From assembly GCA_023397505.1 (NCBI GenBank), contig JAEWUC010000005.1:310001-374000 (forward strand): DNA of 64,000 nucleotides. Direction: 5' to 3'. The stretch is from Bacteroidota bacterium (GTDB lineage: Bacteria > Bacteroidota > Ignavibacteria > Ignavibacteriales > Melioribacteraceae). Made by a program: the position numbers and the translations under genes. Positions 1 to 10,230 of the stretch are shown here, piece after piece; within the stretch, counting starts at the first letter, position 1, and each line of letters starts with the position of its first letter. The notes beneath the pieces are model-generated. The model saw only the letters and a list, made by a program, of their open reading frames with translations. It was not told the origin of the DNA and ran no database searches.

Positions 1-1286
1 CCGTGAAAATAAACCATCATTTCATATTGTACGGCGTCATCGAGAATATCAAGATAGTATTTAATCATATCTTGTTTATCGCTTAAAAAGAAATCTATTT
101 TTACGCCGACAACTCCAAGTTTTTTTAGTTTGGCAAATTCCTGGATACGGTTTTCATGTGTAAGCATTCGGTCGCGGGGAGTTGCGCGTACCCATTTAAA
201 AGCACCCGAATTATACCACATTAAAGGTTTAATACCTTTTGAATGAATATACTTTAAGGCATCTTCCAGGTTTCCGCCGTTACCCATCTGATCCCATTCC
301 CAGTCGAGAAGTGTATACGGCCAATCCATAGCTGCAGCCAAATCTGCAAATTCACATACTATTTTATAATCTTTGGTGCCGTGATTATTCGACCAGTAAT
401 TCCATGATGCTTTACCGGGTTTAATCCAGTCTGTTTTAGTTATAACAGAAGGCGGACAAACATCGTCAACCAATGTAGATTCAACTATATCTGCGAGACT
501 GCCAATTATTATTACCCTCCACGGTGATTTCCACGGAAGAGAAATAGTTGGCTGCGATTCCCCTTCGCCGTCACCGGGATCAGGAAAAGTGATTTTATAG
601 CCGGATTTATTTTCAACATTGCTAAGTTTTGAAGCACAATAATTGCGGTTTACATCCGCTTCATGGATTAAAAACCAACAAGAAGAATCGGGAGAATTAA
701 AAAGCGCAGGATAACACCATGTTTGCTGTACATTTTTGTCTTCTATAAAAGTATATAAACCCTCGTTGGCAAGATCCCACTTTTCCATCCATCGTTTTGC
801 ACTTTCAGGAATATCGTATGATGTCAATTCATCCTTTATTACAAAAGAGCCGCTCTTTTCAGGAAACTCGTACCGAAATACGGCGCCGTCATTGTATGCC
901 CTGATAATTAAATTTAATTTAACTTTTCCGGGGTTCTCAAACGATACAACAATTTCATTTGCCGAGTTGCTGCATTGAGCGCGTTTACCGTGCAGTGTAT
1001 TATACTTCTCGTTTATAATTTGAGGCTTACTAACTTTTATGAACTTAAGTTCATTGGAAAAATCCTGATCGCTCCTGGATAACCCAAGATTAACTTGAGG
1101 AATTACTTCGCAGTTATTATTACTCTCGTTGTAGTTTATTTTTAAAAACCAATTTCCCGAATCATCTTTTTCTTTATTGTATAATGCTATGTTTATTTTC
1201 TTATTGGGGGAATCAACAACAACTTTTTGTGCACTTGTAAAAGAAGTGAGCATAAGGATAAAAGCTGCCGTTAGTATCCTATTCAT
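1..1286 (-). CDS. GH97 family glycoside hydrolase, partial (C-terminus beyond window)
   Basis: This open reading frame starts at an ATG at 1286 and runs uninterrupted off the left edge, giving about 428 residues. The product begins with a signal peptide (MNRILTAAFILMLTSFTSAQ). The N-terminal beta-sandwich (NKYNTLHGKRAQ, AVFRYEFPE) and the start of the TIM barrel (DWPYTLLDWEWD, GIKPLMWYNSG, GVKIDFFLSDKQ) match GH97. The Asp in VKIDFF sits where retaining GH97 alpha-galactosidases carry their nucleophile, so a retaining alpha-galactosidase-type enzyme is more likely than an inverting SusB-type glucosidase; that is inference. The intact paralogue at 20697-22628 aligns along the whole visible length. 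It is the most downstream visible gene of the minus-strand polysaccharide locus, 147 bp after the DUF1349 gene. The acid/base region is outside the window. Confidence 0.9.
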   Translation of the reverse strand, partial: MNRILTAAFILMLTSFTSAQKVVVDSPNKKINIALYNKEKDDSGNWFLKINYNESNNNCEVIPQVNLGLSRSDQDFSNELKFIKVSKPQIINEKYNTLHGKRAQCSNSANEIVVSFENPGKVKLNLIIRAYNDGAVFRYEFPEKSGSFVIKDELTSYDIPESAKRWMEKWDLANEGLYTFIEDKNVQQTWCYPALFNSPDSSCWFLIHEADVNRNYCASKLSNVENKSGYKITFPDPGDGEGESQPTISLPWKSPWRVIIIGSLADIVESTLVDDVCPPSVITKTDWIKPGKASWNYWSNNHGTKDYKIVCEFADLAAAMDWPYTLLDWEWDQMGNGGNLEDALKYIHSKGIKPLMWYNSGAFKWVRATPRDRMLTHENRIQEFAKLKKLGVVGVKIDFFLSDKQDMIKYYLDILDDAVQYEMMVYFH

Positions 1287-1433
1287 ATGTACCTCGGTTT
1301 TTAAAATCGATATTTCATTATTTTATTATGACAGTTTAAGACAACAAAAATTTGTCTTCTCAATTACTTGTTTATCGAAACAACCTAAAGAAATCTTTTT
1401 TATATCTGAGACCATCCACAGCGTTATCACATT

Positions 1434-2105
1434 TTACCAAAGAATATCTTTGGGTTTTTCGTCTCGAAAATAAATTTCAGAAAAATCCACACTGCATTTT
1501 TTCCCGGTAGGAGATTGGGCACTAAAACCAATTCTCACATTATCAATTTTATCAAGCTTAAACCCCCTTACAGGGAACCACTTAATTCCGTCCTCGGAAT
1601 AAGCAAAAGCAAACGATTTTTCTTTAGTTGAGCCCGCAATTCTAAAATATATTTCATTGTCATTAATAATCATCGAGTTGCAATCATCAGAAGTTTCGTT
1701 GCATACAACGGTTACAACTCTCTGTTTGCCAGTAAAGTCCTGCTCAAAACATAATTTAGCATAGTGTTTACTATCATTATAAATCAGCAATACACCCGCA
1801 TCCCATTTGGAATTAAATTCGAGCTTTATTTTAGATATCAATGTAAAATTTGAATCAGGTTTAAATAGCAATCTGGGCGATTTATTAACTTCGTATCCGC
1901 CATCCGATGTTATGTACAAATCAGTCTTTGCAGGGGCAACTATTTTAAAATGATTACCGTCAACTATTGAATAATCAAGTACTTCGTTTTCAAATTGCAT
2001 TATATATGGTATTGCTGATATTCTAACATCCTGAGCATTGATAAAAACAGAAAAGTACGCCATAATCAGATTGAATAAAAAAAATCTTTTCACAAAGCTC
2101 CTCAT
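1434..2105 (-). CDS. Secreted DUF1349 (concanavalin A-like) protein
   Basis: The 223-residue protein has an N-terminal signal peptide ending near VFINAQ. The rest looks like a DUF1349 domain, a concanavalin A-like beta-sandwich, with features such as WDAGVLLIYND, YAKLCFEQD, YSEDGIKWFPVRGF and RIGFSAQSPTG. Proteins of this family occur next to glycoside hydrolases and are presumed to bind or act on carbohydrates; no reaction is established. It lies between GH43 (79 bp upstream) and the partial GH97 on the same strand, so a role at the cell surface with the same polysaccharide is an inference. No catalytic residues can be named. Confidence 0.8.
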   Translation of the reverse strand: MRSFVKRFFLFNLIMAYFSVFINAQDVRISAIPYIMQFENEVLDYSIVDGNHFKIVAPAKTDLYITSDGGYEVNKSPRLLFKPDSNFTLISKIKLEFNSKWDAGVLLIYNDSKHYAKLCFEQDFTGKQRVVTVVCNETSDDCNSMIINDNEIYFRIAGSTKEKSFAFAYSEDGIKWFPVRGFKLDKIDNVRIGFSAQSPTGKKCSVDFSEIYFRDEKPKDILW

Positions 2106-2184
2106 CTAGTATTTAGTTCAAATTACTTAATGATGTTATACTATAAGCGTCATTTAAAAAGTACCGAGGTACAGCAACAAATTT

Positions 2185-3546
2185 CTATTTAGAAAATTTC
2201 CACCAATCGAAGTTGAACAAATCTTTTTCTCCCATGAACACAAAGAACAAATCGTGAACACCTTTGATGTTTTTAACATGTGTAGTAATTGTTCTCCAAA
2301 TACCGCCTTCACGTAAGGTATTTACATCAACTGTTGCGATGATTGGTCCGTCAATCTTGTCGATATGAATTTCAATTTTCCCGCCATACAAAGAAGCAAC
2401 GCTAACATCAACCGATGTAACGCCTTCTGAAAAATCTACACCTTTAACCATGGTATAATCACCATTGTGGATGGAAGTTAAAAACAAACGGTCTGCAATC
2501 TTTTTTCCTCTTGCCCACTCGAAATCCCCTTCCCATTCCGTTTCGAATCTTGTTTTTACACCTTCGCTCCAAGCCATTGTCTCGGCTTCAACACGTTTGA
2601 ATGGGTTTAGTGTTCCCACTTGTTCAGCACCTTCATCAGACCAGTAATGGCGGTTTTGTATTGTGCCGTCGGGGTTATACTCTATTTCATCCATATCCAC
2701 CGAACGACGCTCATAAAATTTGGATGTTGTTAATTTCAACAAGTCGTAACTATGCCCAAAACAATACCACTTCCCTTTGTATTCGATAATTCCCGGGTGG
2801 TTACCGCGCGTCTTTTCTGATGCATCGACAATCATACCTTTATACTCCCACGGTCCGGTTGGGGAATTACTCATTGCATAACCAATACCTTCGGGGCAAC
2901 AGGTAGAAGCATACGCCAAATAATAATGTCCGCTTCGTTTCCATACCCATGGTCCTTCCTGATAGTTTTTGGGTGTTGTAGGTTCTTGAATAATTTCCCC
3001 GGAGTAAGAAATCATATCCTCGTTCAGCTTAACGTAATACACTTTGGGATTTCCCCAGTACATGTAAGCTTGTCCATCATAGTCAATCAATATAGTCGGG
3101 TCTATGTCGTGGTTGCTGTTCTTGATCAATGGTTTACCAAGCGGGTCTTTAAAGGGTCCATAAGGACTATCGGCAACCAAAACACCAATACCTACCCCGC
3201 TGGGCATCGGGCAGTATAAATAGAATTTCCCATTACGTTCAATACACTGGACTGCCCAAGCACCATTGTCGTTGTTTACCCACTTGAAATCTTTTAAAGA
3301 AGCTACAACACCGTGGTCTGTCCAATTCACCATATCGGTTGATGTATATAGCAGCCAATTCTGCATTTTAAATCCTAATGCATCGTCCTCATCGTGCGAG
3401 GTGTATAGAAATAGCGTATCGTTATAAACCATTGGCGCCGGGTCGGCAGTGTAGTTAGTTTGAATGATTGGATTTTGCGCACGGGCTGCGAAAGGTATTA
3501 TCGCTGCAAAAAAAATAACTTCAAAAATTCTTAATATTCTTTTCAT
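2185..3546 (-). CDS. GH43 family arabinofuranosidase/xylosidase with C-terminal CBM6
   Basis: The protein (453 residues) has a signal peptide ending at ARAQN, then a five-bladed propeller of GH43. The three expected acidic residues are visible: catalytic base Asp in YTADPAPMVY, pKa-modulating Asp in NHDIDPTILID, and acid Glu in YQEGPWVWKR. From about residue 315 (RVEAETMAWSEGV) a CBM6-type beta-sandwich follows, ending in the typical FNFDWWKFSK. This architecture is common in exo-acting arabinofuranosidases and beta-xylosidases that trim arabinoxylan. It is 69 bp downstream of the GH31 gene in the same operon-like run. Exact specificity cannot be read from the sequence. Confidence 0.93.
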   Translation of the reverse strand: MKRILRIFEVIFFAAIIPFAARAQNPIIQTNYTADPAPMVYNDTLFLYTSHDEDDALGFKMQNWLLYTSTDMVNWTDHGVVASLKDFKWVNNDNGAWAVQCIERNGKFYLYCPMPSGVGIGVLVADSPYGPFKDPLGKPLIKNSNHDIDPTILIDYDGQAYMYWGNPKVYYVKLNEDMISYSGEIIQEPTTPKNYQEGPWVWKRSGHYYLAYASTCCPEGIGYAMSNSPTGPWEYKGMIVDASEKTRGNHPGIIEYKGKWYCFGHSYDLLKLTTSKFYERRSVDMDEIEYNPDGTIQNRHYWSDEGAEQVGTLNPFKRVEAETMAWSEGVKTRFETEWEGDFEWARGKKIADRLFLTSIHNGDYTMVKGVDFSEGVTSVDVSVASLYGGKIEIHIDKIDGPIIATVDVNTLREGGIWRTITTHVKNIKGVHDLFFVFMGEKDLFNFDWWKFSK

Positions 3547-3615
3547 AGTTTGTTCTGCTTTAATTAATTCTAATACATCATTTTATAACTACAATTCCTA
3601 TTTGTAACTTTTCCT

Positions 3616-6036
3616 TTACAGTTTAACTACAACTTTCTCCCCGTCATAGGTTATAACTTTATCATATTCTTTAATCTTATTCATCCCAACGCCATTGTTT
3701 TTAGAAACCTTTACTATAATGAATTTCCGCTCATCAAGCATTCCGGGAAATGAGCCTTTTCGGTCGTTGATTGTTAAAGTTTTTTGCGCATTATCCCAAG
3801 TAAAAGTTATTGTTGAATAAATTCCTTTTTCATAATTATAATTGTCGTTTTCGTCTTCGTATAATGTGAACTCGCCATCGGCACCGGGATAAATTCTTAT
3901 TTCAAGATTATCCCATTTTTTCTCTGTAGCATATTGTACTTTGGGTCCAACAGGAATTATTGAACCGGCTTTCACAAACAACGGCATTATATCAATAGGA
4001 ACTTCTTTATTTATTGTTTTTCCGCCTTCATATTTTTCTCCTGTCCAAAAGTCAATCCATTCGTTTCCTTTGGGCAGATACACTTCTTCACTTTTTATTT
4101 TGCTGTAATCTTCAACTTTAGTAGTATCGTTTCCATCGACAACAATCTTTGAATACATCGGAGTTGTTACCGGGCAGACCAACAATGATTTACCAAACAT
4201 ATATTCATTATTAATATCCAACGCATCTTTATCGTTTGCATAATCCATAACTAGTGCGCGCATCATTGTGGATTTATTTGTCGTTACATCCCACGATGTT
4301 GAATAAATATAAGGCAATAATAGGTAACGCAGATTTATATATTTTTCAATTGCATCGTAAAGTCTATCGCCACTTTTTCCGAATTGATAAATTTCACGAG
4401 GAGCGTCGGCGCCGTGCGAACGCATCATCGGACAGAAAGCGCCGAACTGTATCCAACGCGTATATAATTCACGATAATTTGCATCATCCAATTTCTTTTT
4501 GAAATTCCAGAGAAAGAAACCGCCTATGTCGCTGTTCCAATATGGAATAGCGCAAAGTGAAAAATTTAATCCGGCAGAAATTTGCTGTCTTAGCGCATCC
4601 CAGGATGCAACAACATCGCCCGACCATGTGTTTGCGCCGTATCGCTGCTGACCTGCAAACGCAGAACGGGTAAGAATGAATACACGTTTATCAGAAGTTA
4701 CTGAACGTTGGTTTTGATAAACTCCGCCAACTGTCAGTAATGGAAAAGCATTTCGTACTTTCCGGAATGAGCCGAGATATGTTTTATTGTTTAAATCGGA
4801 AGGCTTGAAACTCAAGTGGTCGGGTTCCGATGAATCCATCCACCATCCGTCCATCCCAAGCGAAAAAATTCCTTTGTTAAGATATTCCCAGTAAATATCG
4901 CGGGCTTCAGGATTATAAGGATCATAAACTCTTACGCCGGAAGGGTAATCCATATTCGGCGGCCATTTGTCGGAACCGGATTGCGGCCATGTTTGAAAAT
5001 CCATAAGAGCGCCGATTTTATTCAATTCTTTATATTGTTTTGTTTGGGGGCCAAACGAATTCCAAATAGATATTAATATATGTGCATTTAGTTTGTGTAC
5101 ATCATCGACCATCTTTTGAGGATTGTAAAATTCTGCGTTGAGGAACTCCATTGCATTCCAAAGATAGTTGTTGCCCCAGTATTGCCAATCCTGAATTATT
5201 CCGTCGAGCGGAACGTTAAGTTGGCGGTACTTTTTAACTACATCCAATAACTCATCCTGACTTTTATAACGTTCTTTGCTTTGGAAATAACCAAAAGTCC
5301 ACAACGGAAACATGGGCGCTTGCCCTGTGAGATCGCGCATTTGAGCAATTACTCCATCCGCATTGCCGCCGTACATAAAATAATAATCTATACAATCGCC
5401 AACGTCTGATTTAAATGATGTGCTTTCCCTGCTATCTTCAAAAATAGTGGGCGAATAATTATCCCAAAACAAACCGTAACCTTTTGCCGATACAAAGAAA
5501 GGAATGTAATCGTCCGTATTTCCCTGTATCATATTCAACTTCAAGTTGCGCTGCACCATTTTTCCTTGCTGTTGTTGACCCAATCCGTATATTGCTTCAT
5601 CTTTATCCAAAATAAATGACTGAGATACGGAATAAGTTTTAGTCCCGGCATCATCGAAATCTATAAACGTCGTACCGCCTTCTTTTTCATTTAACAACTC
5701 TTCACCTTTCATAGATGAAAATGAGATTTTACCATTTTCAAGATTGAGGCATACTTGAACATTTTCACTATTTAAAAAAAGTTCATCGCCCTTCTGTTTA
5801 ATACTAAAATCTGCTTTTTGCGGAACTTTGATAACGGAAAGACTTTCTTTCATAAGTGCTTTGCCTTCGGGCGATTTTAAAATTCTAACAGTTGACGGAT
5901 TGTAGAATTGAATTTCAACTTCGATAGAGTTGATCACTGATTTTGCACCCAACTCCGTTTTCTGATATGTTTGAGCTTTTCCAACTACCGCAATAACAAA
6001 TATCAGGGAAGTGATAATTAATAATTTTTTAATCAT
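3616..6036 (-). CDS. GH31 family alpha-glucosidase/alpha-xylosidase
   Basis: An 806-residue secreted enzyme with a signal peptide (MIKKLLIITSLIFVIAVVGKAQ). It has the N-terminal galactose-mutarotase-like domain, the GH31 barrel with PLDGIIQDWQYWG, the nucleophile motif DGWWMDSSEPD (Asp in WMDSSEP) and the acid/base Asp in WSGDVVASWD, followed by IPYWNSDIGGF. The C-terminus (ADGEFTLYEDENDNYNYEKG) is a DUF5110 beta-sandwich. The sequence style resembles YicI/XylS alpha-xylosidases, which remove alpha-xylosyl units of xyloglucan, but alpha-glucosidase activity cannot be excluded. It is preceded 42 bp upstream by a broken GH27 gene and followed by GH43. Confidence 0.93.
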   Translation of the reverse strand: MIKKLLIITSLIFVIAVVGKAQTYQKTELGAKSVINSIEVEIQFYNPSTVRILKSPEGKALMKESLSVIKVPQKADFSIKQKGDELFLNSENVQVCLNLENGKISFSSMKGEELLNEKEGGTTFIDFDDAGTKTYSVSQSFILDKDEAIYGLGQQQQGKMVQRNLKLNMIQGNTDDYIPFFVSAKGYGLFWDNYSPTIFEDSRESTSFKSDVGDCIDYYFMYGGNADGVIAQMRDLTGQAPMFPLWTFGYFQSKERYKSQDELLDVVKKYRQLNVPLDGIIQDWQYWGNNYLWNAMEFLNAEFYNPQKMVDDVHKLNAHILISIWNSFGPQTKQYKELNKIGALMDFQTWPQSGSDKWPPNMDYPSGVRVYDPYNPEARDIYWEYLNKGIFSLGMDGWWMDSSEPDHLSFKPSDLNNKTYLGSFRKVRNAFPLLTVGGVYQNQRSVTSDKRVFILTRSAFAGQQRYGANTWSGDVVASWDALRQQISAGLNFSLCAIPYWNSDIGGFFLWNFKKKLDDANYRELYTRWIQFGAFCPMMRSHGADAPREIYQFGKSGDRLYDAIEKYINLRYLLLPYIYSTSWDVTTNKSTMMRALVMDYANDKDALDINNEYMFGKSLLVCPVTTPMYSKIVVDGNDTTKVEDYSKIKSEEVYLPKGNEWIDFWTGEKYEGGKTINKEVPIDIMPLFVKAGSIIPVGPKVQYATEKKWDNLEIRIYPGADGEFTLYEDENDNYNYEKGIYSTITFTWDNAQKTLTINDRKGSFPGMLDERKFIIVKVSKNNGVGMNKIKEYDKVITYDGEKVVVKL

Positions 6037-6078
6037 TGATTTGCGCTCCTGTGTAAACTCTTATTAACTGTGAACAGC

Positions 6079-6349
6079 TCAGCCAAAATATTTTATTACT
6101 TTTTTTCCAACTAACGGTTGAAGCTTTTGCCATCCGTCATCGATTACAATGTATTGATAACCCGCAGCCGCAAGTCCTTTACTAACCATTGGATTAGCCA
6201 CCGACATTACGATTTTCGAATTAATATCCAAACCGAAAGCGTTCCATGAGTTCCATCCCATCGGAGAGGTTTTTGGCTAAATCCGGAAATTGACCGTAAA
6301 CTGTTATTTGAACTACAAGTGGAAATATTATCAGATTTTTTTTTATCAT
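6079..6349 (-). pseudogene. Frameshifted and truncated GH27 alpha-galactosidase remnant
   Basis: An ATG at 6349 opens a signal peptide (MIKKNLIIFPLVVQITVYGQ) that reads on as FPDLAKNLSD. Dropping one A from the run of five in GCCAAAAACC joins it to SPMGWNSWNAFG, the start of the GH27 barrel, which continues through YQYIVIDDGWQ. After that the frame carries only an unrelated tail and stops at 6079. So the gene has a one-base frameshift near codon 27 and has lost everything after the second barrel strand, including both catalytic Asp residues. It lies between GH2 (17 bp) and GH31 (42 bp). The frameshift might be a homopolymer sequencing error; the truncation cannot be explained that way. Confidence 0.8.
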
Positions 6350-6366
6350 TTCTCTTATAAAAATTC

Positions 6367-9300
6367 TTAACGTGTTCCTACAATTCTATAAGCGATAGTT
6401 GAGCTTCCGGTTCCTCCTGTTTCATCATCAACTCCGACAAGAAGTTTTATCTTTACAATATCATTGTCTATATGGTACCAAATTTCAGCTACACCATGAG
6501 TGCCGAGCCCTTTGTTGTAAACAACGCCTGCAACCTTTAACGGATTCCTACCAACAGATCTGTTAAATGCAAGATCGCTCCATCCCTGAAATGTCATATA
6601 AGGTTTTAATTCAGCAATAGAAATTTCACTGCCGTCTTTTTTAACAAACACTGGTTCCAGAACATTGGCATGGTCCCAATCTTCCGAATGATCGGGATCG
6701 GTAATAAAAATCCCGATGGATTTAAATCCTTCAATTGAAACTTCGGATGCAATCGGTTTATCGCCGTATTTTATTACCGGGCTTTCATACAATAACTCAC
6801 CTACATTATATGATTGCGAAACCGATAGTGACGGGTTAAATCCTTTCTTATATACTTTTGCTTTAACAATACAATCGGATAAAATTTGAAACGGTTCTTT
6901 GTATAATTCCGAAGATTCATCAGGTTCGCTGCCGTCACGGGTAAACCTGATTTCTGCTCCTTCGACAGGCGAAGCTATTTCAATTTTCTGAATACCTTTA
7001 TAAATAAAACTTTTCTCAGGGTAAATAACAGGCGGGGCGAGAAAAGGAGATTCAGACATCAATGATGATATTTCTGTCTCCTTATTAACTAAACTTATAC
7101 GGAATGAGTACGCTGTGTTTTTTAATTTTACTTGGTAATCTGGGCGCACGCCCGGTCCGCAGCTTGCGCCGCCAAGCCCGTCCTGCCGAGCATCAATGGA
7201 AAAGTATATATCTTCCTGTTTGGTTATATCAGTAAAACTTTTTTTATCCAAGTCGTTGTCGCTAAAATGAAGAGCAGTTGTTTCGAGATAAGGGAAACCG
7301 AAAACTGCTATGCCGATGCCTTCATTATTGGTCAATGAAGCCCAACGCACATTTGTTTTGTTGCCTGTATGCTGCGGTCTTGAATATGGAAAATATTGCC
7401 CGTCAACCGTGGAGTTATATTCTCCAACCATTGCAGAGTTATTTCTATCGGAATAATTTTCCCACGGACCCTTTCCGTAAAATTTATAATTTTCATAATC
7501 CGAGGGAAGAATCATCTGCATTCCTAATCGGGCAATTTCTTTGTTTGCAATATCTGTGGGGTTAATAATAAACTCAAAACCCGAGCGGATAAAAATATCG
7601 CCATTCTGGTAAATACTGTAGGCAACGGTATTGTCCAAAATATGTGCAATTGAATCGCTGTATACTTTCATTACAATATCAATATCATAATGGTCGTCAT
7701 TCTTTTTCATCTTAATATTTTTCACTTCGTACTTGAGATTGTTAAACCCCGCTTTACGCCATTGAACCGCTGGGCTTGTTGCGCTCCACCACATTTCATC
7801 GTTATCGGACGGAGCTCTATAGAGAACGACCGCAGGCCCCTGCTTAAGTATTTCTTTTCCTTCATTTTGGATTGATGAGAGAAAACCGGTTTTCTTATTG
7901 AAACTAATGCCGAAATTTTTGCCGGAGAATTTGATTTCATCCGCTGTTTCATTCATGACGAATGAATTATCATTTTTAACTATATATGGCTTTGATTCTA
8001 CAGTATATGGAAGAGCAAGCTGTTCCCATGCAACAATATGTCCTTTGTCAGCCCAGTTTGTATTATGTGAAAGTTTAAAAGTGAAATTAAGGAAATACTC
8101 GCTGCTCTTTTTAACCTCCGGTTTTTTAAATGGAATGATAATTTCTTTTTCCATACCTGCATTTAAATCAATTTTTCCAAGAACTCCTTTTTGTATTTGT
8201 CTGCCGTTCTCAATTAATTCCCATTCGCCTTCCAAAATATTCAGATTAGAAAATTCATAACGGTTCAGAATTTTTATTTTACCTGAGTTTAAATCACTCA
8301 AAGTTATTTTTACAGGTTGAATGATATATTTGTACTCGTACAATTCCGGCTGGGGAGTTCTATCAGCAAGAACAAGACCATCAAAACCAACAAATGCTTC
8401 CGACCGGGGATCATTCATATCACCGCTGTTGGCAATAAATGTTTTTCCGTTTTTATCTTTTTGAATAAAACCCTGATCTACCCAATCCCATATAAATCCG
8501 CCTTGCGCTCTTGGTAAAGTATATGATGGTTCCCAATATTCTTTCAGATTGCCGCAGCTGTTGCCCATTGCATGTGCATACTCGCACATAATAACCGGGC
8601 GGGTGTCGTTCTTTGCCGCAGCGATGTAACCTTCAACAGTTGGATACATTGGAGCGACAATATCTACAGACGGATCGCTTCCAGCGGGATTATAATGAAC
8701 CGGGCGGGTTGGATCGTTTTGGTGAATCCACTGAGACATTTTAACGTGGTTTTCCCCGAATCCGGTTTCGTTGCCGAGCGACCAGTAGATTATTGACGCA
8801 TGATTTTTATACGGTTCTATATTTCCCGAATTGCGGTCTAAAAATGCTTCAAGCCATGTTGAATCTTGCGCAAAACGGCTCCAGTACTGGTGCGATTCAA
8901 TATTGGCTTCCGCGCAAAGATAAATTCCGTATTCGTCGCACAATTGATACCATAACGGCGTATTTGTATAATGACTTGTTCTAACGGCATTAATATTAAA
9001 CTGTTTCATGAGTTTAATATCTTGGATCATTGATTCTTTTGTAATGTACCTTCCCGAAACAGGATCGTGCTCGTGACGGTTAACGCCGCGGATGAGAATT
9101 CGTTTGCCGTTTACTTTCAACACTCCGTCTTTCCATTCAACTTCGCGGAAACCGACCTGGGAAGAAAGATATTCAACCGGGTTTCCTTTACCATCTTTTA
9201 AAGCTATAGATAATAAATAAAGATTGGGAGTTTCTGCAGTCCATTTAAGAGGATTGATTACTTTCTTTGTAAATTTTATTCTCTGATTGTTGAGTTCACT

Positions 9301-10179
9301 TCCTTTGAGAGATAACGTTTTTTCTTTAAAAATTTCTTTACCTAATTTATCGAAGAGAATTACTTCGGCATAGTATTGATCACTTGGGTTCGCCCCGGCA
9401 TCGTTTTTTATTTTGAGAGAAAGATTAAAATCGGCATCAATATATTTTTCATCAAGATCTGTTGTAAAAGTGTAATCGGCAATTGAAACTTTCGGAACAG
9501 AGTATAGATATACATCTCTAAATATTCCGCTTAGCCGCCAAAAATCCTGATCTTCGAGATAACTTCCGTCGCTGAATCTAAATACTTGGACAGCTAAAAC
9601 ATTCTCACCCGGTTTAATAAAATTTGTTACATCAAATTCTGCGGGGCAATAACTGTTTTCGCTGTAGCCGACTTTGTCGCCGTTTATCCACAAATAGAAT
9701 GCAGCCTCAACTCCGTCGAAATTCAGGAAAACTTCGCGTCCGTTCCAATCGGAAGGCACTGTAAAAGTTGTCCTGTACGATGCAACCGGGTTAAACTCGC
9801 TTCCAACATAAGGGGGGTTTTTAGAATCGAACGGATGAACTATATTCAGAAAAATAAATTCGCTGAACCCGGCATTCTCAAGGCTATAAGGAACCGCAAC
9901 ATTTTTCCAATCTGAAACGGAATATTCCGGCTTATAAAAATCAACCGGCACTTCGGATGGTTTGTTCACATAATTTATTTTCCAAATTCCATTCAGTAAT
10001 TTATAAAATGGAGAATGTGTATAATCCATTTGAAGAGAGTTTTTTAAATCGGCATACGGAACAACATTAACATGATAATGCTGTTTGTTGATTCCAAATA
10101 CTTTTTGGTTTTCCCAGTCATTTTGCTGTGAATAAATTGTTCCTAATGAAAGTAGAAGAAGAAAAAAAAAATTACGCAT
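6367..10179 (-). CDS. GH2 beta-galactosidase with chitobiase-C and NPCBM-like C-terminal domains
   Basis: A 1270-residue secreted enzyme (signal peptide MRNFFFLLLLSLGTIYSQ). The GH2 sugar-binding and immunoglobulin-like domains precede the barrel with RGVNRHEHDPVSG, the acid/base Glu in SLGNETGFG and the nucleophile Glu in IMCEYAHAMGNS. The LacZ-like small-chain domain follows (KFYGKGPWENYSDR). Residues about 1060-1130 resemble the chitobiase C-terminal domain (GAEIRFTRDGSEPDESS), and about 1135-1270 form an NPCBM-like lectin domain ending SSTIAYRIVGTR. It hydrolyses terminal beta-galactosides, as in galactosylated side chains. The extra C-terminal modules make it longer than LacZ (about 1020 residues) and suggest substrate anchoring. 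GH27 lies 51 bp upstream. Confidence 0.93.
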   Translation of the reverse strand: MRNFFFLLLLSLGTIYSQQNDWENQKVFGINKQHYHVNVVPYADLKNSLQMDYTHSPFYKLLNGIWKINYVNKPSEVPVDFYKPEYSVSDWKNVAVPYSLENAGFSEFIFLNIVHPFDSKNPPYVGSEFNPVASYRTTFTVPSDWNGREVFLNFDGVEAAFYLWINGDKVGYSENSYCPAEFDVTNFIKPGENVLAVQVFRFSDGSYLEDQDFWRLSGIFRDVYLYSVPKVSIADYTFTTDLDEKYIDADFNLSLKIKNDAGANPSDQYYAEVILFDKLGKEIFKEKTLSLKGSELNNQRIKFTKKVINPLKWTAETPNLYLLSIALKDGKGNPVEYLSSQVGFREVEWKDGVLKVNGKRILIRGVNRHEHDPVSGRYITKESMIQDIKLMKQFNINAVRTSHYTNTPLWYQLCDEYGIYLCAEANIESHQYWSRFAQDSTWLEAFLDRNSGNIEPYKNHASIIYWSLGNETGFGENHVKMSQWIHQNDPTRPVHYNPAGSDPSVDIVAPMYPTVEGYIAAAKNDTRPVIMCEYAHAMGNSCGNLKEYWEPSYTLPRAQGGFIWDWVDQGFIQKDKNGKTFIANSGDMNDPRSEAFVGFDGLVLADRTPQPELYEYKYIIQPVKITLSDLNSGKIKILNRYEFSNLNILEGEWELIENGRQIQKGVLGKIDLNAGMEKEIIIPFKKPEVKKSSEYFLNFTFKLSHNTNWADKGHIVAWEQLALPYTVESKPYIVKNDNSFVMNETADEIKFSGKNFGISFNKKTGFLSSIQNEGKEILKQGPAVVLYRAPSDNDEMWWSATSPAVQWRKAGFNNLKYEVKNIKMKKNDDHYDIDIVMKVYSDSIAHILDNTVAYSIYQNGDIFIRSGFEFIINPTDIANKEIARLGMQMILPSDYENYKFYGKGPWENYSDRNNSAMVGEYNSTVDGQYFPYSRPQHTGNKTNVRWASLTNNEGIGIAVFGFPYLETTALHFSDNDLDKKSFTDITKQEDIYFSIDARQDGLGGASCGPGVRPDYQVKLKNTAYSFRISLVNKETEISSLMSESPFLAPPVIYPEKSFIYKGIQKIEIASPVEGAEIRFTRDGSEPDESSELYKEPFQILSDCIVKAKVYKKGFNPSLSVSQSYNVGELLYESPVIKYGDKPIASEVSIEGFKSIGIFITDPDHSEDWDHANVLEPVFVKKDGSEISIAELKPYMTFQGWSDLAFNRSVGRNPLKVAGVVYNKGLGTHGVAEIWYHIDNDIVKIKLLVGVDDETGGTGSSTIAYRIVGTR

Positions 10180-10230
10180 AATTTATTCCTGAAGATTTTT
10201 ACTAAGTATTTTTTAATTGGTTGTGATGAA

